64,000 bases of DNA from Auanema rhodensis (lineage: Eukaryota > Nematoda > Chromadorea > Rhabditida > Rhabditidae), in NCBI GenBank assembly GCA_964057225.1, contig OZ059900.1, positions 4,660,501 to 4,724,500 on the forward strand. Reading direction: 5' to 3'. The notes under the pieces are model-generated. The model was not told the DNA's origin and ran no database searches. It saw only the letters and a list, made by a program, of their open reading frames with translations. Within the stretch, counting starts at the first letter, position 1; every line of letters starts with the position of its first letter. Made by a program: the position numbers and the translations under genes. This document shows positions 12,849 through 26,034 of this stretch, one piece after another.

Positions 12849-14784
12849 TCTTCAACGGTATCCGAGTTACAAATCAAGATCACTTTCTTTGGATACTTAG
12901 GTGGTATAGCTACCTGTTCACAAAAAATTGGAAGTCCTGGTTACCATGCATCAAACCCATTAAGATTGTGTTTCTAGACTAATATGACCATGATGACTTC
13001 ATTAAATTTCACAGTATTCTTCTATCTTCAACGGTATCCGAGTTACAAATCAAGATCACTCTCTTTGGATACTTAGGTGGTATAGCTACCTGTTCACAAA
13101 AAATTGGAAGTCCTGGTTACCATGCATCAAACCCATTAAGATTGTGTTTCTAGACTAATATGACCATGCTGACTTCATTGAAATTCACAGTATTCTTTTA
13201 TCTTTAACGGTATCCGAGTTACAAATCAAGATCACTTTCTTTGGATACTTAGGTGGTATAGCTACCTGTTCACAAAAAATTGGAAGTCCTGGTTACCATG
13301 CATCAAACCCATTAAGATTGTGTTTCTAGACTAATATGACCATGAGAAATTCATTAAATTTCACAGTATTCTTCTATCTTCAACGGTATCCGAGTTACAA
13401 ATCAAGATCACTTTCTTTGGATACTTAGGTGGTATAGCTACCTGTTCACAAAAAATTGGAAGTCTTGGTTACCATGCATCAAATCCTTTAAGATAGTGTT
13501 TCTAGACTAATATAACCATGAGAAATTCATTTAAGTTCACAGTATTCTTCTATCTTTAACGGTATCCGAGTTACAAATCAAGATCACTTTCTTTGGATAC
13601 TTAGGTGGTATAGCTACCTGTTCACAAAAAATTGGAAGTCTTGGTTACCATGCATCAAATCCTTTAAGATAGTGTTTCTAGACTAATATAACCATAGGGA
13701 CTTCATTAAAATTAACAGTATTCTTTTATCTTCAACGGTATCCGAGTTACAAATCAAGATCACTTTCTTTGGATACTTAGGTGGTATAGCTACCTGTTCA
13801 CAAAAAATTGGAAGTCTTGGTTACCATGCATCAAATCCTTTAAGATAGTGTTTCTAGACTAATATGACCATGGGAAATTCATTTAAGTTCACAGTAGTCT
13901 TCTATCTTTAACGGTATCCGAGTTACAAATCAAGATCACTTTCTTTGGATACTTAGGTGGTATAGCTACCTGTTCACAAAAAATTGGAAGTCCTGGTTAC
14001 CATGCATCAAACCCATTAAGATTGTGTTTCTAGACTAATATGACCATGGGAAATTCATTTAAGTTCACAGTAGTCTTCTATCTTTAACGGTATCCGAGTT
14101 ACAAATCAAGATCACTTTCTTTGGATACTTAGGTGGTATAGCTACCTGTTCACAAAAAATTGGAAGTCCTGGTTACCATGCATCAAACCCATTAAGATTG
14201 TGTTTCTAGACTAATATGACCATGATGACTTCATTAAATTTCACAGTATTCTTTTATCTTTAACGGTATCCGAGTTACAAATCAAGATCACTTTCTTTGG
14301 ATACTTAGGTGATATAGCTACCTGTTCACAAAAAATTGGAAGTCCTGGTTACCATGCATCAAACCCATTAAGATTGTGTTTCTAGACTAATATGACCATG
14401 ATGACTTCATTGAAATTCACAGTATTCTTCTATCTTCAACGGTATCCGAGTTACAAATCAAGATCACTTTCTTTGGATACTTAGGTGGTATAGCTACCTG
14501 TTCACAAAAAATTCGAAGTCTTGGTTACCATGCATCAAATCCTTTAAGATAGTGTTTCTAGACTAATATAACCATGGGGACTTCATTAAATTTCACAGTA
14601 TTCTTCTATCTTCAACGGTATCCGAGTTACAAATCAAGATCACTTTCTTTGGATACTTAGGTGGTATAGCTACCTGTTCACAAAAAATTGGACGTCTTGG
14701 TTACCATGCATCAAACCCATTAAGATTGTGTTTCTAGACTAATATGACCATGGGGACTTCTTTAAATTTCACAGTATTCTTCTA
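12849..14784 (+). repeat. Partial third 11-unit round, then mixed units
   Basis: Four units continue the 11-unit order. They are followed by a class-Q unit with a CATAGGGACTTC tail (13694), two GGAAATTCATTTAAG/AGTAGTC units (about 13872 and 14045), an ATGACT unit, an A56 unit, a C82/Q unit and a GACGTC unit with the GGGGACTTCTTTAAA tail. That last order leads straight into the 84-unit copy at 14785. Only satellite sequence is present. Confidence 0.8.
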
Positions 14785-17700
14785 TCTTTAACGGTATCCG
14801 AGTTACAAATCAAGATCACTTTCTTTGGATACTTAGGTGATATAGCTACCTGTTCACAAAAAATTGGAAGTCCTGGTTACCATGCATCAAACCCATTAAG
14901 ATTGTGTTTCTAGACTAATATGACCATGATGACTTCATTGAAATTCACAGTATTCTTCTATCTTCAACGGTATCCGAGTTACAAATCAAGATCACTTTCT
15001 TTGGATACTTAGGTGGTATAGCTACCTGTTCACAAAAAATTGGAAGTCTTGGTTACCATGCATCAAACCCATTAAGATTGTGTTTCTAGACTAATATGAC
15101 CATGGGGACTTCTTTAAATTTCACAGTATTCTTCTATCTTTAACGGTATCCGAGTTACAAATCAAGATCACTTTCTTTGGATACTTAGGTGATATAGCTA
15201 CCTGTTCACAAAAAATTGGAAGTCCTGGTTACCATGCATCAAACCCATTAAGATTGTGTTTCTAGACTAATATGACCATGATGACTTCATTGAAATTCAC
15301 AGTATTCTTCTATCTTCAACGGTATCCGAGTTACAAATCAAGATCACTTTCTTTGGATACTTAGGTGGTATAGCTACCTGTTCACAAAAAATTCGAAGTC
15401 TTGGTTACCATGCATCAAATCCTTTAAGATAGTGTTTCTAGACTAATATAACCATGGGGACTTCATTAAATTTCACAGTATTCTTCTATCTTCAACGGTA
15501 TCCGAGTTACAAATCAAGATCACTTTCTTTGGATACTTAGGTGGTATAGCTACCTGTTCACAAAAAATTGGAAGTCCTGGTTACCATGCATCAAACCCAT
15601 TAAGATTGTGTTTCTAGACTAATATGACCATGATGACTTCATTAAATTTCACAGTATTCTTCTATCTTCAACGGTATCCGAGTTACAAATCAAGATCACT
15701 TTCTTTGGATACTTAGGTGGTATAGCTACCTGTTCACAAAAAATTGGAAGTCCTGGTTACCATGCATCAAACCCATTAAGATTGTGTTTCTAGACTAATA
15801 TGACCATGCTGACTTCATTGAAATTCACAGTATTCTTTTATCTTTAACGGTATCCGAGTTACAAATCAAGATCACTTTCTTTGGATACTTAGGTGGTATA
15901 GCTACCTGTTCACAAAAAATTGGAAGTCCTGGTTACCATGCATCAAACCCATTAAGATTGTGTTTCTAGACTAATATGACCATGATGACTTCATTGAAAT
16001 TCACAGTATTCTTCTATCTTCAACGGTATCCGAGTTACAAATCAAGATCACTTTCTTTGGATACTTAGGTGGTATAGCTACCTGTTCACAAAAAATTGGA
16101 AGTCTTGGTTACCATGCATCAAATCCTTTAAGATAGTGTTTCTAGACTAATATAACCATGGGGACTTCATTAAATTTCACAGTATTCTTCTATCTTTAAC
16201 GGTATCCGAGTTACAAATCAAGATCACTTTCCTTGGATACTTAGGTGGTATAGCTACCTGTTCACAAAAAATTGGAAGTCCTGGTTACCATGCATCAAAC
16301 CCATTAAGATTGTGTTTCTAGACTAATATGACCATGAGAAATTCATTAAATTTCACAGTATTCTTCTATCTTCAACGGTATCCGAGTTACAAATCAAGAT
16401 CACTTTCTTTGGATACTTAGGTGGTATAGCTACCTGTTCACAAAAAATTGGAAGTCTTGGTTACCATGCATCAAATCCTTTAAGATAGTGTTTCTAGACT
16501 AATATAACCATGAGAAATTCATTTAAGTTCACAGTATTCTTCTATCTTTAACGGTATCCGAGTTACAAATCAAGATCACTTTCTTTGGATACTTAGGTGG
16601 TATAGCTACCTGTTCACAAAAAATTGGAAGTCCTGGTTACCATGCATCAAACCCATTAAGATTGTGTTTCTAGACTAATATGACCATGATGACTTCATTA
16701 AATTTCACAGTATTCTTCTATCTTCAACGGTATCCGAGTTACAAATCAAGATCACTTTCTTTGGATACTTAGGTGGTATAGCTACCTGTTCACAAAAAAT
16801 TCGAAGTCTTGGTTACCATGCATCAAATCCTTTAAGATAGTGTTTCTAGACTAATATAACCATGGGGACTTCATTAAATTTCACAGTATTCTTCTGTCTT
16901 CAACGGTATCCGAGTTACAAATCAAGATCACTTTCTTTGGATACTTAGGTGGTATAGCTACCTGTTCACAAAAAATTGGACGTCTTGGTTACCATGCATC
17001 AAACCCATTAAGATTGTGTTTCTAGACTAATATGACCATGATGACTTCATTAAATTTCACAGTATTCTTTTATCTTTAACGGTATCCGAGTTACAAATCA
17101 AGATCACTTTCTTTGGATACTTAGGTGATATAGCTACCTGTTCACAAAAAATTGGAAGTCCTGGTTACCATGCATCAAACCCATTAAGATTGTGTTTCTA
17201 GACTAATATGACCATGATGACTTCATTGAAATTCACAGTATTCTTCTATCTTCAACGGTATCCGAGTTACAAATCAAGATCACTTTCTTTGGATACTTAG
17301 GTGGTATAGCTACCTGTTCACAAAAAATTCGAAGTCTTGGTTACCATGCATCAAATCCTTTAAGATAGTGTTTCTAGACTAATATAACCATGGGGACTTC
17401 ATTAAATTTCACAGTATTCTTCTATCTTCAACGGTATCCGAGTTACAAATCAAGATCACTTTCTTTGGATACTTAGGTGGTATAGCTACCTCTTCACAAA
17501 AAATTGGAAGTCCTGGTTACCATGCATCAAACCCATTAAGATTGTGTTTCTAGACTAATATGACCATGATGACTTCATTGAAATTCACAGTATTCTTCTA
17601 TCTTCAACGGTATCCGAGTTACAAATCAAGATCACTTTCTTTGGATACTTAGGTGGTATAGCTACCTGTTCACAAAAAATTGGAAGTCCTGGTTACCATG

Positions 17701-20700
17701 CATCAAACCCATTAAGATAGTGTTTCTAGACTAATATAACCAAGGGGACTTCATTAAAATTAACAGTATTCTTCTATCTTCAACGGTATCCGAGTTACAA
17801 ATCAAGATCACTTTCTTTGGATACTTAGGTGGTATAGCTACCTGTTCACAAAAAATTCGAAGTCTTGGTTACCATGCATCAAATCCTTTAAGATAGTGTT
17901 TCTAGACTAATATAACCATGGGGACTTCATTAAATTTCACAGTATTCTTCTATCTTCAACGGTATCCGAGTTACAAATCAAGATCACTTTCTTTGGATAC
18001 TTAGGTGGTATAGCTACCTGTTCACAAAAAATTGGACGTCTTGGTTACCATGCATCAAACCCATTAAGATTGTGTTTCTAGACTAATATGACCATGGGGA
18101 CTTCTTTAAATTTCACAGTATTCTTCTATCTTTAACGGTATCCGAGTTACAAATCAAGATCACTTTCTTTGGATACTTAGGTGATATAGCTACCTGTTCA
18201 CAAAAAATTGGAAGTCCTGGTTACCATGCATCAAACCCATTAAGATTGTGTTTCTAGACTAATATGACCATGATGACTTCATTGAAATTCACAGTATTCT
18301 TCTATCTTCAACGGTATCCGAGTTACAAATCAAGATCACTTTCTTTGGATACTTAGGTGGTATAGCTACCTGTTCACAAAAAATTCGAAGTCTTGGTTAC
18401 CATGCATCAAATCCTTTAAGATAGTGTTTCTAGACTAATATAACCATGGGGACTTCATTAAATTTCACAGTATTCTTCTATCTTCAACGGTATCCGAGTT
18501 ACAAATCAAGATCACTTTCTTTGGATACTTAGGTGGTATAGCTACCTGTTCACAAAAAATTGGAAGTCCTGGTTACCATGCATCAAACCCATTAAGATTG
18601 TGTTTCTAGACTAATATGACCATGATGACTTCATTAAATTTCACAGTATTCTTCTATCTTCAACGGTATCCGAGTTACAAATCAAGATCACTTTCTTTGG
18701 ATACTTAGGTGGTATAGCTACCTGTTCACAAAAAATTGGAAGTCCTGGTTACCATGCATCAAACCCATTAAGATTGTGTTTCTAGACTAATATGACCATG
18801 CTGACTTCATTGAAATTCACAGTATTCTTTTATCTTTAACGGTATCCGAGTTACAAATCAAGATCACTTTCTTTGGATACTTAGGTGGTATAGCTACCTG
18901 TTCACAAAAAATTGGAAGTCCTGGTTACCATGCATCAAACCCATTAAGATTGTGTTTCTAGACTAATATGACCATGAGAAATTCATTAAATTTCACAGTA
19001 TTCTTCTATCTTCAACGGTATCCGAGTTACAAATCAAGATCACTTTCTTTGGATACTTAGGTGGTATAGCTACCTGTTCACAAAAAATTGGAAGTCTTGG
19101 TTACCATGCATCAAATCCTTTAAGATAGTGTTTCTAGACTAATATAACCATGAGAAATTCATTTAAGTTCACAGTATTCTTCTATCTTTAACGGTATCCG
19201 AGTTACAAATCAAGATCACTTTCTTTGGATACTTAGGTGGTATAGCTACCTGTTCACAAAAAATTGGAAGTCCTGGTTACCATGCATCAAACCCATTAAG
19301 ATTGTGTTTCTAGACTAATATGACCATGATGACTTCATTAAATTTCACAGTATTCTTCTATCTTCAACGGTATCCGAGTTACAAATCAAGATCACTTTCT
19401 TTGGATACTTAGGTGGTATAGCTACCTGTTCACAAAAAATTCGAAGTCTTGGTTACCATGCATCAAATCCTTTAAGATAGTGTTTCTAGACTAATATAAC
19501 CATGGGGACTTCATTAAATTTCACAGTATTCTTCTGTCTTCAACGGTATCCGAGTTACAAATCAAGATCACTTTCTTTGGATACTTAGGTGGTATAGCTA
19601 CCTGTTCACAAAAAATTGGACGTCTTGGTTACCATGCATCAAACCCATTAAGATTGTGTTTCTAGACTAATATGACCATGATGACTCCATTAAATTTCAC
19701 AGTATTCTTTTATCTTTAACGGTATCCGAGTTACAAATCAAGATCACTTTCTTTGGATACTTAGGTGATATAGCTACCTGTTCACAAAAAATTGGAAGTC
19801 CTGGTTACCATGCATCAAACCCATTAAGATTGTGTTTCTAGACTAATATGACCATGATGACTTCATTGAAATTCACAGTATTCTTCTATCTTCAACGGTA
19901 TCCGAGTTACAAATCAAGATCACTTTCTTTGGATACTTAGGTGGTATAGCTACCTGTTCACAAAAAATTCGAAGTCTTGGTTACCATGCATCAAATCCTT
20001 TAAGATAGTGTTTCTAGACTAATATAACCATGGGGACTTCATTAAATTTCACAGTATTCTTCTATCTTCAACGGTATCCGAGTTACAAATCAAGATCACT
20101 TTCTTTGGATACTTAGGTGGTATAGCTACCTCTTCACAAAAAATTGGAAGTCCTGGTTACCATGCATCAAACCCATTAAGATTGTGTTTCTAGACTAATA
20201 TGACCATGATGACTTCATTGAAATTCACAGTATTCTTCTATCTTCAACGGTATCCGAGTTACAAATCAAGATCACTTTCTTTGGATACTTAGGTGGTATA
20301 GCTACCTGTTCACAAAAAATTGGAAGTCCTGGTTACCATGCATCAAACCCATTAAGATAGTGTTTCTAGACTAATATAACCAAGGGGACTTCATTAAAAT
20401 TAACAGTATTCTTCTATCTTCAACGGTATCCGAGTTACAAATCAAGATCACTTTCTTTGGATACTTAGGTGGTATAGCTACCTGTTCACAAAAAATTGGA
20501 AGTCCTGGTTACCATGCATCAAACCCATTAAGATTGTGTTTCTAGACTAATATGACCATGATGACTTCATTAAATTTCACAGTATTCTTCTATCTTCAAC
20601 GGTATCCGAGTTACAAATCAAGATCACTTTCTTTGGATACTTAGGTGGTATAGCTACCTGTTCACAAAAAATTGGAAGTCCTGGTTACCATGCATCAAAC

Positions 20701-22785
20701 CCATTAAGATTGTGTTTCTAGACTAATATGACCATGCTGACTTCATTGAAATTCACAGTATTCTTTTATCTTTAACGGTATCCGAGTTACAAATCAAGAT
20801 CACTTTCTTTGGATACTTAGGTGGTATAGCTACCTGTTCACAAAAAATTGGAAGTCTTGGTTACCATGCATCAAATCCTTTAAGATAGTGTTTCTAGACT
20901 AATATAACCATGGGGACTTCATTAAAATTAACAGTATTCTTTTATCTTCAACGGTATCCGAGTTACAAATCAAGATCACTTTCTTTGGATACTTAGGTGG
21001 TATAGCTACCTGTTCACAAAAAATTGGAAGTCCTGGTTACCATGCATCAAACCCATTAAGATTGTGTTTCTAGACTAATATGACCATGAGAAATTCATTA
21101 AATTTCACAGTATTCTTCTATCTTCAACGGTATCCGAGTTACAAATCAAGATCACTTTCTTTGGATACTTAGGTGGTATAGCTACCTGTTCACAAAAAAT
21201 TGGAAGTCTTGGTTACCATGCATCAAATCCTTTAAGATAGTGTTTCTAGACTAATATAACCATGAGAAATTCATTTAAGTTCACAGTATTCTTCTATCTT
21301 TAACGGTATCCGAGTTACAAATCAAGAACACTTTCTTTGGATACTTAGGTGGTATAGCTACCTGTTCACAAAAAATTGGAAGTCTTGGTTACCATGCATC
21401 AAATCCTTTAAGATAGTGTTTCTAGACTAATATGACCATGGGAAATTCATTTAAGTTCACAGTAGTCTTCTATCTTTAACGGTATCCGAGTTACAAATCA
21501 AGATCACTTTCTTTGGATACTTAGGTGGTATAGCTACCTGTTCACAAAAAATTGGAAGTCCTGGTTACCATGCATCAAACCCATTAAGATTGTGTTTCTA
21601 GACTAATATGACCATGATGACTTCATTAAATTTCACAGTATTCTTTTATCTTTAACGGTATCCGAGTTACAAATCAAGATCACTTTCTTTGGATACTTAG
21701 GTGATATAGCTACCTGTTCACAAAAAATTGGAAGTCCTGGTTACCATGCATCAAACCCATTAAGATTGTGTTTCTAGACTAATATGACCATGATGACTTC
21801 ATTAAATTTCACAGTATTCTTTTATCTTTAACGGTATCCGAGTTACAAATCAAGATCACTTTCTTTGGATACTTAGGTGATATAGCTACCTGTTCACAAA
21901 AAATTGGAAGTCCTGGTTACCATGCATCAAACCCATTAAGATTGTGTTTCTAGACTAATATGACCATGGGAAATTCATTTAAGTTCACAGTAGTCTTCTA
22001 TCTTTAACGGTATCCGAGTTACAAATCAAGATCACTTTCTTTGGATACTTAGGTGGTATAGCTACCTGTTCACAAAAAATTGGAAGTCCTGGTTACCATG
22101 CATCAAACCCATTAAGATTGTGTTTCTAGACTAATATGACCATGATGACTTCATTAAATTTCACAGTATTCTTTTATCTTTAACGGTATCCGAGTTACAA
22201 ATCAAGATCACTTTCTTTGGATACTTAGGTGATATAGCTACCTGTTCACAAAAAATTGGAAGTCCTGGTTACCATGCATCAAACCCATTAAGATTGTGTT
22301 TCTAGACTAATATGACCATGATGACTTCATTGAAATTCACAGTATTCTTCTATCTTCAACGGTATCCGAGTTACAAATCAAGATCACTTTCTTTGGATAC
22401 TTAGGTGGTATAGCTACCTGTTCACAAAAAATTCGAAGTCTTGGTTACCATGCATCAAACCCATTAAGATTGTGTTTCTAGACTAATATGACCATGGGGA
22501 CTTCTTTAAATTTCACAGTATTCTTCTATCTTTAACGGTATCCGAGTTACAAATCAAGATCACTTTCTTTGGATACTTAGGTGATATAGCTACCTGTTCA
22601 CAAAAAATTGGAAGTCCTGGTTACCATGCATCAAACCCATTAAGATTGTGTTTCTAGACTAATATGACCATGATGACTTCATTGAAATTCACAGTATTCT
22701 TCTATCTTCAACGGTATCCGAGTTACAAATCAAGATCACTTTCTTTGGATACTTAGGTGGTATAGCTACCTGTTCACAAAAAATT
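14785..22785 (+). repeat. 84-unit-offset duplication, copy 2
   Basis: Second copy of 1-8001, with the same order of about 45 unit types and the same private variants. It begins at or before 14785 because base 1 of the window maps there, and the unit before 14785 has a GGGGACTTCTTTAAATT tail like the one that would precede copy 1. It ends at 22785, where the next unit becomes C82/class Q. Perfect agreement at all diagnostic sites suggests it is younger than the 81-unit duplication further right. Confidence 0.93.
18481..20416 (+). repeat. 11-unit core HOR, copy c (inside duplication)
   Basis: Exact-offset (14,784 bp) counterpart of 3697-5632. It includes the ATGACTCCATT private variant at 19681-19691 and the CAAGGGG unit at 20381. 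It is listed separately because it shows the HOR was moved as part of the larger duplication and did not arise again. Confidence 0.88.
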
Positions 22786-24112
22786 CGAAGTCTTGGTTAC
22801 CATGCATCAAATCCTTTAAGATAGTGTTTCTAGACTAATATAACCATGGGGACTTCATTAAATTTCACAGTATTCTTCTATCTTCAACGGTATCCGAGTT
22901 ACAAATCAAGATCACTTTCTTTGGATACTTAGGTGGTATAGCTACCTGTTCACAAAAAATTGGACGTCTTGGTTACCATGCATCAAACCCATTAAGATTG
23001 TGTTTCTAGACTAATATGACCATGGGGACTTCTTTAAATTTCACAGTATTCTTCTATCTTTAACGGTATCCGAGTTACAAATCAAGATCACTTTCTTTGG
23101 ATACTTAGGTGGTATAGCTACCTGTTCACAAAAAATTCGAAGTCTTGGTTACCATGCATCAAATCCTTTAAGATAGTGTTTCTAGACTAATATAACCATG
23201 GGGACTTCCTTAAATTTAACAGTATTCTTCTATCTTCAACGGTATTCGAGTTACAAATCAAGATCACTTTCTTTGGATACTTAGGTGGTATAGCTACCTG
23301 TTCACAAAAAATTGGACGTCTTGGTTACCATGCATCAAACCCATTAAGATTGTGTTTCTAGACTAATATGACCATGATGACTTCATTAAATTTCACAGTA
23401 TTCTTCTATCTTCAACGGTATCCGAGTTACAAATCAAGATCACTTTCTTTGGATACTTAGGTGGTATAGCTACCTGTTCACAAAAAATTGGACGTCTTGG
23501 TTACCATGCATCAAACCCATTAAGATTGTGTTTCTAGACTAATATGACCATGATGACTTCATTAAATTTCACAGTATTCTTCTATCTTCAACGGTATCCG
23601 AGTTACAAATCAAGATCACTTTCTTTGGATACTTAGGTGGTATAGCTACCTGTTCACAAAAAATTGGAAGTCCTGGTTACCATGCATCAAACCCATTAAG
23701 ATTGTGTTTCTAGACTAATATGACCATGATGACTTCATTGAAATTCACAGTATTCTTCTATCTTCAACGGTATCCGAGTTACAAATCAAGATCACTTTCT
23801 TTGGATACTTAGATGGTATAGCTACCTGTTCACAAAAAATTCGAAGTCTTGGTTACCATGCATCAAATCCTTTAAGATAGTGTTTCTAGACTAATATGAC
23901 CATGGGGACTTCATTAAAATTAACAGTATTCTTTTATCTTCAACGGTATCCGAGTTACAAATCAAGATCACTTTCTTTGGATACTTAGGTGGTATAGCTA
24001 CCTGTTCACAAAAAATTGGAAGTCCTGGTTACCATGCATCAAACCCATTAAGATTGTGTTTCTAGACTAATATGACCATGATGACTTCATTGAAATTCAC
24101 AGTATTCTTCTA
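22786..24112 (+). repeat. Transition between variant domains
   Basis: Here the unit vocabulary changes. The tail GGGGACTTCCTTAAATTTAAC first appears at about 23200 and is common afterwards. C68, CTGACT and CAAGGGG units are not seen again. Private changes: C14T (TATTCGAG) at 23246, and AGATGG in place of AGGTGG at about 23811. Two consecutive GACGTC/ATGACT units lie at 23233 and 23409. The unit at 23761 is C82/class Q but keeps G138 (AATATGACCATGGGG), a recombinant combination. Confidence 0.75.
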
Positions 24113-24640
24113 TCTTCAACGGTATCCGAGTTACAAATCAAGATCACTTTCTTTGGATACTTAGGTGGTATAGCTACCTGTTCACAAAAAATTGGAAGTC
24201 TTGGTTACCATGCATCAAATCCTTTAAGATAGTGTTTCTAGACTAATATAACCATGGGGACTTCATTAAATTTCACAGTATTCTTCTATCTTTAACGGTA
24301 TCCGAGTTACAAATCAAGATCACTTTCCTTGGATACTTAGGTGGTATAGCTACCTGTTCACAAAAAATTGGAAGTCCTGGTTACCATGCATCAAACCCAT
24401 TAAGATTGTGTTTCTAGACTAATATAACCATGGGGACTTCATTAAATTTCACAGTATTCTTCTATCTTTAACGGTATCCGAGTTACAAATCAAGATCACT
24501 TTCTTTGGATACTTAGGTGGTATAGCTACCTGTTCACAAAAAATTCGAAGTCTTGGTTACCATGCATCAAATCCTTTAAGATAGTGTTTCTAGACTAATA
24601 TAACCATGGGGACTTCCTTAAATTTAACAGTATTCTTCTA
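24113..24640 (+). repeat. 3-unit HOR (528 bp), copy 1
   Basis: Three units in order: T89/class Q with GGGGACTTCATT tail; C40 (CTTTCCTTGG) class P; C82/class Q with CCTTAAATTTAAC tail. The identical triplet follows at once at 24641-25168. The same triplet recurs at 36961-37488. Confidence 0.87.
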
Positions 24641-25168
24641 TCTTCAACGGTATCCGAGTTACAAATCAAGATCACTTTCTTTGGATACTTAGGTGGTATA
24701 GCTACCTGTTCACAAAAAATTGGAAGTCTTGGTTACCATGCATCAAATCCTTTAAGATAGTGTTTCTAGACTAATATAACCATGGGGACTTCATTAAATT
24801 TCACAGTATTCTTCTATCTTTAACGGTATCCGAGTTACAAATCAAGATCACTTTCCTTGGATACTTAGGTGGTATAGCTACCTGTTCACAAAAAATTGGA
24901 AGTCCTGGTTACCATGCATCAAACCCATTAAGATTGTGTTTCTAGACTAATATAACCATGGGGACTTCATTAAATTTCACAGTATTCTTCTATCTTTAAC
25001 GGTATCCGAGTTACAAATCAAGATCACTTTCTTTGGATACTTAGGTGGTATAGCTACCTGTTCACAAAAAATTCGAAGTCTTGGTTACCATGCATCAAAT
25101 CCTTTAAGATAGTGTTTCTAGACTAATATAACCATGGGGACTTCCTTAAATTTAACAGTATTCTTCTA
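24641..25168 (+). repeat. 3-unit HOR (528 bp), copy 2
   Basis: Direct tandem copy of 24113-24640, with the same three unit types and no diagnostic difference seen. From here to about 25601 the order also matches 36961-37921 (70-unit offset): triplet, GACGTC/ATGACT unit, then class-P ATGACT unit. Confidence 0.87.
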
Positions 25169-26034
25169 TCTTCAACGGTATCCGAGTTACAAATCAAGAT
25201 CACTTTCTTTGGATACTTAGGTGGTATAGCTACCTGTTCACAAAAAATTGGACGTCTTGGTTACCATGCATCAAACCCATTAAGATTGTGTTTCTAGACT
25301 AATATGACCATGATGACTTCATTAAATTTCACAGTATTCTTCTATCTTCAACGGTATCCGAGTTACAAATCAAGATCACTTTCTTTGGATACTTAGGTGG
25401 TATAGCTACCTGTTCACAAAAAATTGGAAGTCCTGGTTACCATGCATCAAACCCATTAAGATTGTGTTTCTAGACTAATATGACCATGATGACTTCATTA
25501 AATTTCACAGTATTCTTCTATCTTCAACGGTATCCGAGTTACAAATCAAGATCACTTTCTTTGGATACTTAGGTGGTATAGCTACCTGTTCACAAAAAAT
25601 TCGAAGTCTTGGTTACCATGCATCAAATCCTTTAAGATAGTGTTTCTAGACTAATATAACCATGGGGACTTCATTAAAATTAACAGTATTCTTTTATCTT
25701 TAACGGTATCCGAGTTACAAATCAAGATCACTTTCTTTGGATACTTAGGTGGTATAGCTACCTGTTCACAAAAAATTGGAAGTCCTGGTTACCATGCATC
25801 AAACCCATTAAGATTGTGTTTCTAGACTAATATGACCATGATGACTTCATTGAAATTCACAGTATTCTTCTATCTTCAACGGTATCCGAGTTACAAATCA
25901 AGATCACTTTCTTTGGATACTTAGGTGGTATAGCTACCTGTTCACAAAAAATTGGAAGTCCTGGTTACCATGCATCAAACCCATTAAGATTGTGTTTCTA
26001 GACTAATATGACCATGATGACTTCATTGAAATTC

